Translations under genes and position numbers: made by a program | Source: Pseudomonadota bacterium | Lineage (GTDB): Bacteria > Pseudomonadota > Gammaproteobacteria > Steroidobacterales > Woeseiaceae | Length of the DNA: 5,378 nt | Direction: 5' to 3' | NCBI GenBank assembly: GCA_022567775.1 | Contig: JADFGH010000183.1 | Coordinates: forward strand, 1 to 5,378 | The notes under the pieces: model-generated | The model's database searches: none | Told to the model about the DNA's origin: nothing | The model's input: only the letters and a program-made list of their open reading frames with translations | Shown: positions 5,231 through 5,378 of the stretch, one piece after another | Position numbering within the stretch: position 1 is the first letter of the stretch | How the letters are laid out: every line of letters starts with the position of its first letter

Positions 5231-5317
5231 TCATGCTGCGGTGCGCCACCTCGCTGAGTGTCGAAAGGCGTTATACAGCTTCGGCGGCAGCCGCAGAGTG
5301 AGGGTTTTGCGTGCCAT
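5231..5317 (-). pseudogene. truncated ribbon-helix-helix (CopG/Arc-like) protein
   Basis: A 28-codon minus-strand frame, MARKTLTLRLPPKLYNAF and then HSARWRTAA. The beginning is a classic ribbon: alternating Thr-Leu-Thr-Leu-Arg-Leu followed by PP-x-L-Y that opens the first helix of RHH repressors and antitoxins. An intact RHH domain needs about 45 residues; the second helix is absent and the last residues look unrelated. The stop (5231-5233) lies at the point where hepT homology ends, so one deletion probably truncated both convergent genes. A strong promoter and a palindrome remain upstream. The frame was recognised from its start motif, as it is too short for standard gene calling. Confidence 0.6.
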
Positions 5318-5323
5318 ACCGCC

Positions 5324-5352
5324 ACTATAGGGCGATTTAAAGGTGATGTTAA
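5324..5352 (-). promoter_or_regulatory. promoter of the RHH gene, predicted leaderless
   Basis: On the minus strand: -35 TTAACA (5352-5347), a 17-bp spacer and -10 TATAGT (5329-5324). Each hexamer matches consensus at 5 of 6 positions with ideal spacing. Only GGCGGT lies between the -10 and the ATG at 5317, so the transcript should begin at the start codon. The promoter still looks active although its gene is truncated. Confidence 0.65.
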
Positions 5353-5371
5353 ACAGACGTTTTGACATCAC
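5343..5371. promoter_or_regulatory. inverted repeat, likely RHH operator, between back-to-back promoters
   Basis: GTGATGT (5343-5349) and ACATCAC (5365-5371) are perfect inverted arms 15 bp apart, with AAAC (5351-5354) and GTTT (5359-5362) as inner partial arms. The left arm overlaps the -35 box of the RHH promoter. The right arm overlaps TTGACA (5362-5367), a perfect plus-strand -35 whose -10 would fall just beyond the window. Suits a divergent, autoregulated promoter pair. Confidence 0.5.
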
Positions 5372-5378
5372 ATTGGGT

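Overview
The window looks like a chromosomal stretch from a moderately GC-rich proteobacterium, most likely a gammaproteobacterium. The evidence is the style of the proteins (a second-type ribose-phosphate pyrophosphokinase, a two-CBS protein, a UPF0149/SEC-C protein), the REP-type palindromes built on GTAGGAGC...GCGA, and proteobacterial HigBA and HEPN/MNT modules. No marker gene is present, so the assignment rests on resemblance only.

Left part (1-2150), a metabolic and stress block. Positions 1-180 hold three copies of a 28-bp REP palindrome, two of them facing each other. A ribose-phosphate pyrophosphokinase gene follows on the minus strand (267-1208). A divergent intergenic region with a perfect 16-bp palindrome separates it from a two-CBS-domain protein (1398-1862, plus). 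Right behind the CBS gene is the wreck of a ribosome hibernation factor fused to a cold-shock domain: about 27 N-terminal codons and 28 C-terminal codons remain, joined out of frame (1890-2056). Nucleotide synthesis, adenylate sensing and ribosome hibernation suggest an energy or stress response neighbourhood whose ribosome-acting member has been lost.

Middle (2153-3622): a large plus-strand gene with a TTG start encodes a 489-residue protein. It has a UPF0149-like N-terminus, a very acidic linker, a helical-repeat-like middle and a perfect zinc-binding SEC-C tail. Its function is unknown.

Right part (about 3640-5378), a toxin-antitoxin graveyard with one live-looking module. In order: a degraded higB (plus) with a possible stub of its higA; an intact higBA pair (minus, 3996-4569) with a textbook operator inside its promoter; an intact MNT nucleotidyltransferase antitoxin (mntA, plus); and its HEPN toxin hepT, broken by an in-frame TAG and cut off at the catalytic R-X4-6-H motif. 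At that same point the sequence passes into the truncated 3' end of a minus-strand ribbon-helix-helix gene, whose promoter and operator are still present at the right edge. The higBA module is flanked by imperfect 36-bp direct repeats. The higB and rhh promoters place the -10 box only 6 nt from the ATG, predicting leaderless mRNAs; mntA may do the same. The main story is repeated internal or terminal deletion of toxin and stress genes, with antitoxins and regulatory sites outlasting them.
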